NCBI GenBank assembly: GCA_965242795.1
Contig: OZ251505.1
Coordinates: 186,001-250,000 of the forward strand
Reading direction: 5' to 3'
DNA length: 64,000 nucleotides
Source of the DNA: Bin18 sp965242795
Lineage (GTDB): Bacteria > Desulfobacterota > Binatia > Bin18
Position 1 is the first letter of the stretch. Each line of letters opens with the position of its first letter. Of this stretch, positions 1-9,002 are shown one piece after another. The notes beneath the pieces were generated by a model that ran no database searches, was not told the DNA's origin, and saw nothing but the letters and a program-made list of their open reading frames with translations. The position numbers and the translations under genes were made by a program.

Positions 1-603
1 GCGGCGTTTGAGGGCGTCGGACATCTCGCGCGCGTTGTTGCTGGTCAACACCACGACCGGCCGCTGCTGGGCCTGAATCGTGCCCAGCTCGGGCACGCTG
101 ACCTGAAAATCGCTCAGCACTTCGAGCAGGAACGCCTCGAACTCGCTGTCGGACTTGTCGATTTCGTCGATCAGCAACACGAGCGGATGATCGGCCGAAA
201 TGGCTTGGAGCAGCGGTCTGGGCAGGATGAACCGTTCGGAGAAGAAGACGCTGTCCTGCTTGCCGATCCGCTCAACCGCTTCGGTCAGCGTGGACGTGCC
301 TTCCAGCACCTCGCTGATCTTGTCCTTGAGGATCTGCGTGTACAACAACTGTTTGGCGTATTCCCACTCGTACAGGGCTTTGGCCTCGTCCAGCCCCTCG
401 TAACATTGCAGGCGCAGCAGCTCACAATCCATGGAACCGGCCACGACCTTGGCCAACTCGGTCTTGCCGACACCGGCCGGCCCCTCGACCAGGATGGGTT
501 TGCGCAGGCTGTTCGCCAGATATACGACGGTCGCGATTTGTCGATTGCAGATGTATTGCTGTTCCGCAAACCGGGAAATAACGTCATCGACAGAATCGAA
601 CAT
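1..603 (-). CDS. MoxR-family AAA+ ATPase (3' part, runs off the window)
   Basis: 201 codons are visible with no stop, so the C-terminus lies beyond base 1. Walker A (GPAGVGKT) is at residues 41-48, Walker B (LLIDEID) at about 143-149 and a sensor-1-like segment (VLTSNN) at 185-190. This is the MoxR type of AAA+ chaperone ATPase, which helps metal or cofactor insertion or complex maturation, usually with a von Willebrand factor A protein encoded next door. The start at 603 has AGGAGG just upstream. CoxD of CO-dehydrogenase operons belongs to this family. A CoxM/S/L-type operon is in this window, but about 53 kb away, so no link can be claimed. The gene is divergent from the NRDE gene at 723. 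Confidence 0.9.
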   Translation of the reverse strand, partial: MFDSVDDVISRFAEQQYICNRQIATVVYLANSLRKPILVEGPAGVGKTELAKVVAGSMDCELLRLQCYEGLDEAKALYEWEYAKQLLYTQILKDKISEVLEGTSTLTEAVERIGKQDSVFFSERFILPRPLLQAISADHPLVLLIDEIDKSDSEFEAFLLEVLSDFQVSVPELGTIQAQQRPVVVLTSNNAREMSDALKRR

Positions 604-722
604 TCTTCCTCCTCGGTGAGTCAATGTCGGCGAACCGTAGCATACGGGTCCGCCCGACACAACGAACGCGCCCGTTCCTCGCTTGCCGCCCTCCCCTGCC
701 GCTCCTATAATCCGCCCCGCCC

Positions 723-1526
723 ATGTGTACGTTGGCCCTGTATTTTCAGACCTTTCCCGGCTACCCGGTCGTGGTCGCCGCCAACCGCGACGAATACCTG
801 AACCGCCCGTCGGCCCCGCCCTGCGCCTTGCAGCGTGTGCCCTGGATTTTCGGCGGCAAGGATCTGCAGGCCGGCGGGACGTGGCTGGGCGTCAACCAGT
901 ACGGCCTGCTGGCCGGGTTGCTGAATCGTCACACCCCGGAGCCCAACGACCCGGCGCGCCGTTCCCGGGGCCTGTTGAGTCTGGACGCCCTGCAGACGTC
1001 GTCCGCGGCCGAGGCCGCCGCCCGCATCGGACGCGAACCCGCGGACCGGCATAATCCGTTCAACCTGCTGGTCGCCGACGCCGCGCAAGCGTACGTCCTC
1101 TTCCCGCGCGACGGGGCCATCCGCACCCAGCCGTTGGCGCCCGGGGTGCACGTGCTGACGAACATGAACCCCAACGACCCGGAATGCCCGCGCATCGCCC
1201 GCTCGTTCCGGTTGTTCGAAGCGGTGGCGGACACGGTGATCGCGGAACCGCGGTCACCGGTATCGGTCGCCGAATTGTTCCGTTCGCTCCACGAGCGGCT
1301 TTCGGACCATTCCACTCCGCTCGACCCGCGCGCAGAAGATCCGCGCAACGGCCTGTGCATCCATCTCGACGGCTACGGCACCTGCTCGTCCAGCCTGCTG
1401 GCGTATGCCGCACGCGAGCAACGCTTCATTTACCGTTTCGCGCCCGGCGCGCCGTGCCGCACCGCCTACAGCGACGTCAGCCTGCCTCCCGCGGGGCTCG
1501 CCAGCCAGCCGCCGTCAACGACGTAG
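723..1526 (+). CDS. NRDE-family protein (TANGO2 homologue)
   Basis: 267 residues. The protein begins MCTLAL, which places Cys2 at the mature N-terminus as in Ntn-hydrolase-like folds. The family-defining Asn-Arg-Asp-Glu is at residues 21-24, followed by YLNRPS. Length and motif order match NRDE/TANGO2 proteins of bacteria and eukaryotes, whose role (heme or lipid handling has been proposed) is not settled. The 3' end overlaps the convergent SDR gene by 61 bp, and the last about 20 residues look unconserved. No signal peptide is visible, so it is probably cytoplasmic. Confidence 0.85.
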   Translation: MCTLALYFQTFPGYPVVVAANRDEYLNRPSAPPCALQRVPWIFGGKDLQAGGTWLGVNQYGLLAGLLNRHTPEPNDPARRSRGLLSLDALQTSSAAEAAARIGREPADRHNPFNLLVADAAQAYVLFPRDGAIRTQPLAPGVHVLTNMNPNDPECPRIARSFRLFEAVADTVIAEPRSPVSVAELFRSLHERLSDHSTPLDPRAEDPRNGLCIHLDGYGTCSSSLLAYAAREQRFIYRFAPGAPCRTAYSDVSLPPAGLASQPPSTT

Positions 1527-2221
1527 CTGGCGCCGGTCACGAAGTCGCCCTCTTCGATCAGAAAGCGCACCGCGCGGGCAACGTCGTGCGGACGGCCCAG
1601 GCGTTGCAGCGGCGTGCGTCGGCGCAGTTCGTCGCGTCGGCGCGGGCGGTAATCCTCGGGTACGAGCACCGGGCCCGGCGCCACTTCGTTGACCTGCACG
1701 TGCGGGGCGAGCGCCTTTGCCAATGCGCGCATCAAGGCGTGGACGCCCGCCTTGGACACGCAATAGGCCAAATATTCCGGGCTGGGCCGCCGGCCGCTCC
1801 AATCGCCGAGAAAGAGGATTTTGCCGCGGCCGCGGGCGGCCATGCGCCGGCCGAGCAGCAACGACAACAGAAACGGGGCCGACACGTTCGTATCCTGAAA
1901 GCGGCGCCAATCCGTGAGGTTCAAGCGGGCGACCGGCGTCGGAAAGAAGATCGCGGCGTTGTGCACCAACACGTCGACCCCGCCGGTCTTTCGTACCGCC
2001 TCGTCGGCCAGCCGTTCCACGTCTCGCCGCCGCGACAGGTCCGCCTGCACGAGCCAGGCACGGCGCCCGCGGCGTCGGACCGCATCGAACGTTTCCTGTC
2101 CGGACGAGGTATGCACGTGCAGGACGACGTCCGCGCCGGCGTCCGCCAAGCTCAGCGCCAACGTCCGGCCCATGCGGCGACCGGCGCCGGTGACGAGCGC
2201 CGTGGAACCTCGGAGTTGCAT
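1466..2221 (-). CDS. SDR oxidoreductase with pteridine-reductase-like (PTR1/FolM) active site
   Basis: 251 residues, a classical short-chain dehydrogenase. The nucleotide-binding motif is TGAGRRMG at 11-18; its Arg-Arg pair favours NADPH. NNA-type motif HNAA is at 87-90. Tyr153 and Lys157 form YxxxK, but the position 13 residues before Tyr is Asp140 rather than the usual Ser. That Asp/Tyr/Lys arrangement is known from PTR1 and FolM pteridine reductases, so reduction of a pterin such as dihydropterin is a reasonable guess. A tandem PTPS gene lies 6 kb away. An ordinary SDR with another substrate remains possible. It is convergent with, and overlaps, the NRDE gene. Confidence 0.8.
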   Translation of the reverse strand: MQLRGSTALVTGAGRRMGRTLALSLADAGADVVLHVHTSSGQETFDAVRRRGRRAWLVQADLSRRRDVERLADEAVRKTGGVDVLVHNAAIFFPTPVARLNLTDWRRFQDTNVSAPFLLSLLLGRRMAARGRGKILFLGDWSGRRPSPEYLAYCVSKAGVHALMRALAKALAPHVQVNEVAPGPVLVPEDYRPRRRDELRRRTPLQRLGRPHDVARAVRFLIEEGDFVTGASYVVDGGWLASPAGGRLTSL

Positions 2222-2404
2222 GAGATCGGTTCTCTGGGATTCCGTGCGAGATACTCCCGCGCCCGTTTCGACAGGCTCGACGGGCTGGCTCCTGCGCTTA
2301 CGGTTCCCTGAGCTTGTCGAAAGGTCGGAGGGTTTTCGACCGGAGGCACGCTATACGGGCCGGGGAAAGGTCTCGCATCGTCTCGTCCGTCATGTCCGAT
2401 TTCT
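2222..2404. repeat. Dispersed 'CTGTCGAA' repeat in intergenic gap
   Basis: The 183-bp gap between the SDR gene and the histidine kinase stop contains the motif TTTCGACAGGCTCGACGGG and, 50 bp on, CCTGAGCTTGTCGAAAGGTCG. Variants of both recur at about 9755-9860, 31310-31500, 32450-32500, 33345-33440, 59745-59770 and 61150-61205. No ORF is convincing here. It is a genome-wide interspersed repeat of unknown function. Confidence 0.6.
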
Positions 2405-3940
2405 TCATCCAGCCGGTTCGGCCAACGGAAGATCGAGCACGAAGCTGGCTCCGCCGTCCGCATTGTCGTGCGCCGACACGGTTCCTCCGTGGAGTTCGAC
2501 GATTTTCTGGGTGAAGGCCAACCCCAGGCCCGATCCGGTTTTTTTCGTGGATACGAACGGCGCGAACATCTGCTCGCGCACCTCGTCAGGAATCCCGCTC
2601 CCCGTATCGCGGACGGTAATGCGTACCCGCCCGTCGGCCTCGCGCGCGGAAACCGTGACCGTGCCGCCGCGGGACGACGCGTCGAGGGCGTTGGTCAGCA
2701 GGTTCAACACCGCCTGTTTGAGTTTGATGTGGTCGAAGGCGAACGACGCCTCGCCCTGCCCGTCCAACTCGTACCGCAGCGTGACCCCGCGGGCCTGCGC
2801 GGCGTCGCCGACCTCGTTCCCGGCCTCGCGCAACAACCCGGTCAGCGAACCGGGCTCCCGGTGGACCGCAAATTCGCGGGAGAACACGAGCAGGTCGGAC
2901 AGCGTCGTATTCAGGTCCGTAATCGCCGCGTCGAGGTGTTCGACGTGCTGGCGCGTCTCCTGCCGGCGCTCCTCCCCGCGGACAGCCGCAACGTTCTCCT
3001 CGGCCGACGTATCCGGCTCGCCTCGGTCGGTCCCGTCCAGGCTGTCGCGCAACAGGTCGCATTGCAGACCCAAGAGCCCGATCTTCTGCAGGATCTGGTG
3101 GGAGATGGTCGAAGACATCTGGCCGATGGCGGCCATGCGTTCGCTCCGCGCCATGTCCACGTTCAGCCGTTGGAGCCGGACGTTCTGCCGCTCGATCTCT
3201 TCCCGGCGGCGGGTCAGCGTGCGTAGCAGGACGTGGGCCGCGCCGACCGGCAGGGCGCTCAGGTACAAACCGGGAATGCCGAAGGCGTTCACGCCGAGCG
3301 TCATGATCGCCACGGAAGGCGTAATCAACAACAACCCGGTCGCCAGCAGCGTCGGAAAACTCCCGGCAAAGTCCAGCCCCGCGGTGTACAACGTGCCGTA
3401 GCGCGCCCGGTGCTGCACGGCGTAGCCCAGCGCGAACACCGTCCAGCCGCTCGCCTCGCTGATGACGAAGCGCGCCAGGGTCTCGAACTCGCCGAGGGAG
3501 ATGGGGATCTGGCCGCCGCTCGACCGATAGACGACGTAACGCGCGAACAGCGCCGCTTGCAGCAACGCGCTCAATTCGAGCACGCGCCGGACGGGCCGGA
3601 CGTCGTCGCCGACCGTGGCGGGGATCACGTCCACCCCCCAGCGTCTCGCCATGTAGGCGACCGGCAGACTCACGAGTATGCCGACCAGCAGCAACGGCAG
3701 CGCAAACAAGCCGGCCGTGTAAACGAGGGCGGTCGTGACCGCGAACAGCAGCAGCGACAGGAACCAGTCCTGACCCACCTCGACGCGGAGCAGGACCCCG
3801 ATGCACAGCAACGGGAGGAACGCCTGATACAAATCGAGATAGCCGAGATTGAAGGAGACGAGCCCGAGCCCGCCCAGTCCGAGACACAGCGGCGCGCCGG
3901 CGGTCCCGGCCTCGAACTTCGGGGCGACTCCGCGCATCAC
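2405..3940 (-). CDS. Membrane sensor histidine kinase
   Basis: 511 residues. The N-terminal 240 residues hold several hydrophobic segments (about 20-50, 60-98, 120-138, 155-175, 190-240), so the sensor is an integral membrane domain. A coiled linker (245-275) leads to a dimerisation box with phospho-acceptor His281 (STISHQIL). The ATPase domain has N-box NLLTNALDA (413-421), DTGSGIP (445-451) and GSGLGLAF (469-476). It is the third gene of an operon: response regulator (5376-6095), DUF1571-like protein (3937-5379), kinase. The stop and start codons overlap as ATGA, implying translational coupling. It probably phosphorylates the NarL-type regulator of the same operon. The signal sensed is unknown. 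Confidence 0.9.
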   Translation of the reverse strand: MMRGVAPKFEAGTAGAPLCLGLGGLGLVSFNLGYLDLYQAFLPLLCIGVLLRVEVGQDWFLSLLLFAVTTALVYTAGLFALPLLLVGILVSLPVAYMARRWGVDVIPATVGDDVRPVRRVLELSALLQAALFARYVVYRSSGGQIPISLGEFETLARFVISEASGWTVFALGYAVQHRARYGTLYTAGLDFAGSFPTLLATGLLLITPSVAIMTLGVNAFGIPGLYLSALPVGAAHVLLRTLTRRREEIERQNVRLQRLNVDMARSERMAAIGQMSSTISHQILQKIGLLGLQCDLLRDSLDGTDRGEPDTSAEENVAAVRGEERRQETRQHVEHLDAAITDLNTTLSDLLVFSREFAVHREPGSLTGLLREAGNEVGDAAQARGVTLRYELDGQGEASFAFDHIKLKQAVLNLLTNALDASSRGGTVTVSAREADGRVRITVRDTGSGIPDEVREQMFAPFVSTKKTGSGLGLAFTQKIVELHGGTVSAHDNADGGASFVLDLPLAEPAG

Positions 3941-5379
3941 TCCCGACCCGTGAGAAACCAGTCGAGCCCGGGGACGCCGCGGAACAACAGAAATCCGTAC
4001 TCGGGATTCGCGGGATCGAAATCGCGTTCGTCCAGGGCGACGTTGAACCGTAGGTCGTGGAAGGCGGAGCGGGCCGCGAGTTGGTTACTCCAGTCGTAGG
4101 CTTCGTGTTTCACCGGGACGCGGTGCACGATGTCCCAATGCAGCACGACGCGATAATGCCGGTGCGTCCGCCAGCGGCGGTTCGGGAAAACGAATTCCAG
4201 GACGTAGCACGGACGCCCGTCGTGCGGCCGGATACCGCGGAAACGGACTTCCAGTTCGCCGCGCAGCCATCCCTGCAAGAGTTGAGTCTGGAGTCGTTCC
4301 ACCGCGCGCCCGAAGCCGAAGTCGCTGACCGGGGAGCGCGTGACCCGGTGCAACACCGCACTGTCCGGCCGCAGGTCGCCGATCACCGGCAGGCCGAACA
4401 GCGAGGTCCGCACCCGCACGCGACCCGCGTTCCAGCCGGTCCGAAACAACGCCTCGTGCGGCCCGCGGTCGCCCGTCTCCCACGCCAGGTACACGTCGAG
4501 CGGTTTGCGGAACTTGAACGCCGCACGCCGCGGGCCGGCGCCGGCTTCGGTCACCCAGACCCCGGAGTAATCGCGGATCTCGCCGGCGCGGCGCAGCCAG
4601 TTCTGTGTGAACCCGCGCACGTCCAGTTCGGTGCCGGGCCGAAACAGGCTGCGCGTCGCCACGCTCTCGTGCTCGCGCGCGAACGCCCGGACCGATACGC
4701 CGGCATTGATCTGCAAATCGGTGTACGACAAGCGTTGAAGCACCTCACCCGCGGGTCCGCGCAACACGAGTTCGTACGGCACGCCGGTGCCCCGTTCGAT
4801 CGCGAAGTCGTACACGGACACCGTGTCGTCGCGGAATGGAATCAGAAACGCCGGCACCGACAGAATGACGCGGCCCTCGGCCAGTTGCGGGTCCCCGGGC
4901 CGGAGTTCCACGCGTTGCAGGCTGCGGTCCTCGGCCGGCCGCTGATGCAGCGCCCGCAGCGCGTACAACCAGGCGTTGACGTCTTTCAGGGCCGGGGAGA
5001 ACGGGGCATCGACTTCGGTCGGCGGCAGGCTGACGCGGACGTAGTCGAACCAGCCGCCCAGGCGGATGAAGACGGCGGCGAGGGTGCGCGTCGGGCGCGT
5101 CAGCAGGGTGGTGCCGGCGTACAGGCCGGCCTGCCACTGCATGTGCAGAAAGCCCGGTTTCCGGAACGTGACGGCAATCTCGTGCTGTCGGGCGCCGCCG
5201 CCTTTCTCGAACACCTCGTGCCGCAGGGTGCCGCGATAATCGACCAGCCGGTGATAGGCGGCTTGGCATTCGCTCAGAATCCGTTGGAGTTTTCCCCCTT
5301 CGTCCGCGCAGACGGCCGGCGCGGCTCCGAGGCAGCCGAACGCCAGCACCCCGCACGCCGCGGCGTGGCCGAGTTTCAC
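3937..5379 (-). CDS. Exported DUF1571-like (LolA-fold-like) protein, two repeats
   Basis: 480 residues, GTG start overlapping the regulator's stop (GTGA). Residues 1-25 form a signal peptide ending near VCADEG. The body looks like two related halves (about 30-240 and 260-475), each starting with a short helix, then 'DYRG/DYSG...FRKP...' and beta-rich segments. The pattern resembles DUF1571 or outer-membrane lipoprotein carrier folds that bind lipid. The similarity is by eye only. Placement between a response regulator and a kinase with coupled starts suggests it feeds a periplasmic signal to the kinase. That role is inferred. Confidence 0.65.
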   Translation of the reverse strand: MKLGHAAACGVLAFGCLGAAPAVCADEGGKLQRILSECQAAYHRLVDYRGTLRHEVFEKGGGARQHEIAVTFRKPGFLHMQWQAGLYAGTTLLTRPTRTLAAVFIRLGGWFDYVRVSLPPTEVDAPFSPALKDVNAWLYALRALHQRPAEDRSLQRVELRPGDPQLAEGRVILSVPAFLIPFRDDTVSVYDFAIERGTGVPYELVLRGPAGEVLQRLSYTDLQINAGVSVRAFAREHESVATRSLFRPGTELDVRGFTQNWLRRAGEIRDYSGVWVTEAGAGPRRAAFKFRKPLDVYLAWETGDRGPHEALFRTGWNAGRVRVRTSLFGLPVIGDLRPDSAVLHRVTRSPVSDFGFGRAVERLQTQLLQGWLRGELEVRFRGIRPHDGRPCYVLEFVFPNRRWRTHRHYRVVLHWDIVHRVPVKHEAYDWSNQLAARSAFHDLRFNVALDERDFDPANPEYGFLLFRGVPGLDWFLTGRE

Positions 5380-6095
5380 ACGTCCCCCAGACCGGCCTTG
5401 ATCGCCAGAACGGCGGCTTTGGTCCGGTCGTTCACGTGCAGCTTGCGGAAGATATTGGCGAGATGCATTTTCACCGTCAGTTCGCTGATGAACAGTTGGC
5501 CGCCGATGTCCTTGTTCGAGGCGCCGGTCGCCACGAGGCGCAGTACGTCGTCCTCGCGTCTGGTCAGCGTCTGCACCAGCCGGCGGAGCGTTTCGACCTG
5601 CTGGTCGCGCTGGAATTCTCCGAGAAACTTGCTCGCCAATTCGGGGTTCAGAAAGACTTCGCCGGCGGCGATTTTCCGCAAGGTCTCCAGAATCTCCTTG
5701 GACCGCGTGTTCTTCAGGAGATAGCCGACCGCGCCGGCCTTCAGGGCACGAAAGATCAGGTCGGGGTTGTCGTAGCCGGTCAGCATGACGACTTTGGCCT
5801 CGGGGGCGTGCTCGCGCACGAGCGTCGTGGCGCTGATGCCGTCACCGTCCGGCAACTCGAAATCCATCAGAATGAGCTGGGGGGTGCCTCGTTCCAGGAG
5901 TCGTTCGAGGCCGGCCACGCTCTCGGCCACGCCGGAGATCTCGAAGTCGGCCCGTCTGTCGAATATCTGCTGCAACCCGGACAGAAAGATGGGGTGGTCG
6001 TCCACCAGGGCGATCCGGATTTTCTCTTTCTTCTCCCGGGACGTGCGGGTCCGGGACTTTCGCGGGGGACGCTTGGTCGAGGTTGGAGCGGTCAT
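5376..6095 (-). CDS. NarL/FixJ-type response regulator
   Basis: 239 residues from the ATG at 6095, chosen because it has a GAGG site and removes an unconserved 61-residue extension. After a basic N-terminal tail (residues 7-25) comes a receiver domain: acidic pair Asp32-Asp33, phospho-acceptor Asp78 (LILMDFELPDG), Thr108 and Lys130. A LuxR-type helix-turn-helix occupies about 173-232 (LTRREDDVLRLVATGASNKD). It is the first gene of the operon with the DUF1571-like protein and the histidine kinase and is almost certainly that kinase's partner. Targets are unknown. Confidence 0.92.
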   Translation of the reverse strand: MTAPTSTKRPPRKSRTRTSREKKEKIRIALVDDHPIFLSGLQQIFDRRADFEISGVAESVAGLERLLERGTPQLILMDFELPDGDGISATTLVREHAPEAKVVMLTGYDNPDLIFRALKAGAVGYLLKNTRSKEILETLRKIAAGEVFLNPELASKFLGEFQRDQQVETLRRLVQTLTRREDDVLRLVATGASNKDIGGQLFISELTVKMHLANIFRKLHVNDRTKAAVLAIKAGLGDV

Positions 6096-6688
6096 ATCGC
6101 CTCGGATGCGGGCGGGACGCCGGCGTTCCCAGGGGCGTCCCGCCGAGGTTGTGAGGTCGTGTCGGTCATACCGCCCTCCCCCGCTGCGATGGAGCACGCC
6201 CGTAATGCTTGCGCGCGTCTGCGTTCCGACGTTGGGATGACATGAATCTGCCGCGGCTTCTCTCTCGGGCTCGCGCACGACCCGCCTTTCGCGTCCGCAG
6301 GGTAGGAAGTCTCTCCGAGCGGGTCAAGAAATACCGGGGAGTGGGAGTGCCTCGGTTTGAAATAGTCTCCGTGTGGTGTTTCGATTCCCTCCCCCCTGGA
6401 GGGAGAGGGCTAGAGCCTGCCCCGGACCTGGATCCGGGAGTGAGGGGGAAGGTGAATGCACCGTCCCGGCCGGTATGTCGCTGTGAGATAGAAGTGACTC
6501 CGCTGGATTCCTGCTTGCGCAGGAATGACGAGTGGGCGAATCGTCAAGCATGTATCCCCCTGAAGAAACAGGAACGCCCCGTCGCCTTTACTTCGGCCTG
6601 TCCGCCCCCTATGGTTCCGGCTCGCAGGCCGATCCCGGACTTCGAAGGCCGCCCGACCCGTTCGTTCCCCGGAATTCGATACTTCACG
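6096..6688. other. 593-bp intergenic region with two repeat families
   Basis: Divergent spacer between the regulator and the phosphoesterase. It has a G/C-rich inverted element at 6386-6452 (CCCTCCCCCCTGGAGGGAGAGG, then GGACCTGGATCCGGGAG) and one copy of the hairpin repeat CTGGATTCCTGC/GCAGGAATGACG at 6503-6530. Open frames crossing it are not conserved-looking. Promoters for both flanking genes must lie here, but I see no clear -35/-10 pair. Confidence 0.6.
6503..6530 (+). repeat. Hairpin repeat GGATTCC(T/C/G)GC...GGAATGACG, copy 1
   Basis: A 28-bp element with a perfect stem (ATTCCTGC/GCAGGAAT) around a short loop and a trailing GACG. Copies with compensated stem changes are at 27836-27863, 33283-33309 and, inverted, 59524-59551. 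The stem varies between copies (CCTGC, CCCGC, CCGGC) while pairing is kept, which indicates selection or transposase recognition of structure, as in REP-type elements. Confidence 0.8.
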
Positions 6689-8068
6689 ATGCCAGACATC
6701 CCATCCGACGCCTCGACCGCATCGGCTGTTCCACCCGCACGGACGCTTGCAACGTCTCAGCCAGCGTCGCCCGACACCGTGGGAGCGAAGCTCGCCCGTC
6801 TCTTTTTCGCCAACTTCTTTCGCCTGCTGCTCCCCACGCTGAGCATCGCCCAATGGCTCGTGCCGGTCTGGGTGCTGACCGTTCCGTTCCCGCTTTGGTC
6901 CGACCCCGGTATGGCAGCGCACGTCGTGGGACCGCTCTGTTTCTTCGTCTCGAATCTGGTGTTCTTCCGCTTTTCCCGTCGGATAGACAAATTTTCGCTG
7001 GTGCCACGCTTTCTTCTGCGGCTGTATTTCGCCTTTGCGCTGACTTCGCTCTTCTGCTTCGTCTGGCTCGTGCTGTGCGGGCTCGCCTGGGGTGGGGTGT
7101 CGCTGCTGCTGGGGGCGGTCGCCGGCGGACTGGCCGTGCTCGACATGCGGCTGACGCTTCAGCCGACCTTGGCGGTCGGGATGCAGACAGTGGCCGGACT
7201 CGGCGTCGTCGGCTTGGTGCTTCTTTTCGCGTATGGCTACGTGGCCGGCCAGCGTCGGCTGCAAATCTCTCGCATGGAGTTGCCGCTTGCGCGCTGGCCG
7301 CGTTCCGGTCCGCGGCTCAGGATCGCCCACATCAGCGATCTGCATATCGGCACGAACCTGACCGCCCGCGAACTCGATGTCTCCGTCCAGCGGGTGAATG
7401 CGCTCGACCCCGACCTGATCGTCGTGACCGGCGACATCCTGGATTCCAATCCGGCCGATATTCCCGTCTTCTTTCCGCGTCTGAAGGCGCTGCGTGCCCG
7501 GTTAGGCGTCTTCGCCTGCCTGGGCAACCATGACCGGTTCGCCGGCCCGGGGCGCGTGGCCGCGGGCTTGGCCGAACATACCGACATCCGGCTTCTCCGC
7601 GACGAGGTCGTCCACCTGCCCCTCGGCACCACCACGCTGCACGTCATCGGGCTGCGGGACCGCGGCAGGGACTGGGCCCGCGGACTGCACGCGGATGCGG
7701 TCCTCGGCCGGCTGCGGAGGACCTTGCCCGACGACGAGCCGTGCATCCTGCTCTCGCACCGTCCCAACATCTTCCCGGCCGCGGCCGCGCTGCACGTCGA
7801 CCTCACCCTGTCAGGGCATACGCACGGCGGGCAGCTCGCCCTGCCCTTCTGGCCGCAGCGCCTCAACATCGCGCGCTTCATTACCCGCTTTCCGCGCGGG
7901 CGCTACGTCATCGGCACGAGCCTGCTGTACGTCAACCGTGGACTGGGCGTCTCCGCGGAGCGCATCCGGCTGTTCTGCCCGCGCGAAATCGCCCTGATGA
8001 CCTGTTCGGCCGGCAAGCCTGCACCGGCCCACGCTCCGAACCCCGCTTCCCCCGGCCTCGTCGCTTGA
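6689..8068 (+). CDS. Membrane-anchored metallophosphoesterase (YkuE-like)
   Basis: 459 residues from ATG 6689; the frame stays open upstream but that part is repeat DNA. Four or more hydrophobic segments lie at about 45-68, 78-95, 110-150 and 165-183. The calcineurin-like domain follows with all metal ligands: SDLHIG (216-221), GDILD (248-252), GNHD (279-282), LSHRP with His357 and GHTHGG (376-381). This is the layout of YkuE/YaeI-type enzymes, some of which hydrolyse UDP-diacylglucosamine or phosphodiesters at the membrane. The substrate here is unknown. The catalytic domain probably sits on the side of the last membrane segment; sidedness was not determined. Confidence 0.88.
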   Translation: MPDIPSDASTASAVPPARTLATSQPASPDTVGAKLARLFFANFFRLLLPTLSIAQWLVPVWVLTVPFPLWSDPGMAAHVVGPLCFFVSNLVFFRFSRRIDKFSLVPRFLLRLYFAFALTSLFCFVWLVLCGLAWGGVSLLLGAVAGGLAVLDMRLTLQPTLAVGMQTVAGLGVVGLVLLFAYGYVAGQRRLQISRMELPLARWPRSGPRLRIAHISDLHIGTNLTARELDVSVQRVNALDPDLIVVTGDILDSNPADIPVFFPRLKALRARLGVFACLGNHDRFAGPGRVAAGLAEHTDIRLLRDEVVHLPLGTTTLHVIGLRDRGRDWARGLHADAVLGRLRRTLPDDEPCILLSHRPNIFPAAAALHVDLTLSGHTHGGQLALPFWPQRLNIARFITRFPRGRYVIGTSLLYVNRGLGVSAERIRLFCPREIALMTCSAGKPAPAHAPNPASPGLVA

Positions 8069-8138
8069 CCGCCCCGGGCCGTTGCTGCATTCTCGAAACC
8101 GCCCGGCCTGCCCATCCGACGCGCCGCGGGAAGCCGCC

Positions 8139-8978
8139 ATGCACTACCTGACGCGCTTCGTGGAGTTCGAAGCCTCGCACCGTTACTGGAATCCGGATTT
8201 TTCTCCGGAAGAAAATCGGCGCGTCTTCGGCCGCTGCGTCAGTCCGCACGGCCACGGCCACAATTACCGGCTGGGCGTCACCCTGGCCGGACAGACCGAC
8301 CCGCGGACCGGGATGGTCATCAACATCACCGAGTTGAACCGCCTGCTGCAAGCCATCCCCGCGGAGTTCGACCACACCTTCATCAATCTCGATCACCCGG
8401 CCTTTCGGACGACGATTCCGACGACCGAGAGCTTGGCCGGCTACATCCGCGACGGCCTGGAGGCACGCCTGCGCGAACAGGCCGCCGCGGCCCGGCTCTT
8501 CCGGGTCCGCCTGTTCGAGGACCCCACGTTGTGGTCGGAGGTGTCGGGCGGAGAGGGGAGACACATGGCCTCACTCACCAAATCGTTCGGTTTCAGCGCG
8601 GCCCACCGCCTGCACAGCCCGGAACTCAGCGACGCCGAAAACAAGCGGGTTTTCGGCAAGTGCAACAACCTGCACGGCCACGGGCACAACTACGCACTCG
8701 AAGTGACGGTCACCGGCAGTGTCGATCCGCGGACCGGCATGGTTTTCGATCTGGCCGAATTGATGCGCGTCGTCGAGGAGGAGGTCGTCGAACGCTTCGA
8801 CCACAAGCATCTCAATCACGAGACCGAGGAATTTCGGCGGCTCAACCCGACCGGCGAGAACATCGTCCGCGTGATATGGGACCTGCTCAGCGCACGCCTG
8901 GGCGGACGGTTGTCCCGGGTCGGGCTGTGGGAGACGCCGAGGAATTTCTTCGAGTATCACGGAGAAGACGCCGCCTGA
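8139..8978 (+). CDS. Tandem-domain 6-pyruvoyl-tetrahydropterin synthase / QueD-family protein
   Basis: 279 residues; start set at ATG 8139, where the first domain begins, rather than the upstream in-frame TTG. Two complete PTPS-fold domains are fused. Domain 1 (1-140) has zinc ligand candidate His14 and FGRC-VSP-HGHGHNY (Cys33, His37/39/41). Domain 2 (147-275) has His156 and FGKC-NNL-HGHGHNY (Cys175, His179/181/183). Each also has a D-H pair and a late Glu (134 and 265). Both keep the Cys of true PTPS enzymes, which act on dihydroneopterin triphosphate in tetrahydropterin or queuosine-precursor synthesis. The SDR gene 24 bp downstream could supply a sepiapterin-reductase-like step. QueD function is the main alternative. 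Confidence 0.88.
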   Translation: MHYLTRFVEFEASHRYWNPDFSPEENRRVFGRCVSPHGHGHNYRLGVTLAGQTDPRTGMVINITELNRLLQAIPAEFDHTFINLDHPAFRTTIPTTESLAGYIRDGLEARLREQAAAARLFRVRLFEDPTLWSEVSGGEGRHMASLTKSFGFSAAHRLHSPELSDAENKRVFGKCNNLHGHGHNYALEVTVTGSVDPRTGMVFDLAELMRVVEEEVVERFDHKHLNHETEEFRRLNPTGENIVRVIWDLLSARLGGRLSRVGLWETPRNFFEYHGEDAA

Positions 8979-9002
8979 CGACACGCGGGCGGGAGCAGCA
9001 CG

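Noticed and set aside
6209..6688. N-terminal extension of the phosphoesterase
   Set aside because: The upstream open frame is made of dispersed repeat DNA; the ATG at 6689 starts just before the membrane segments.
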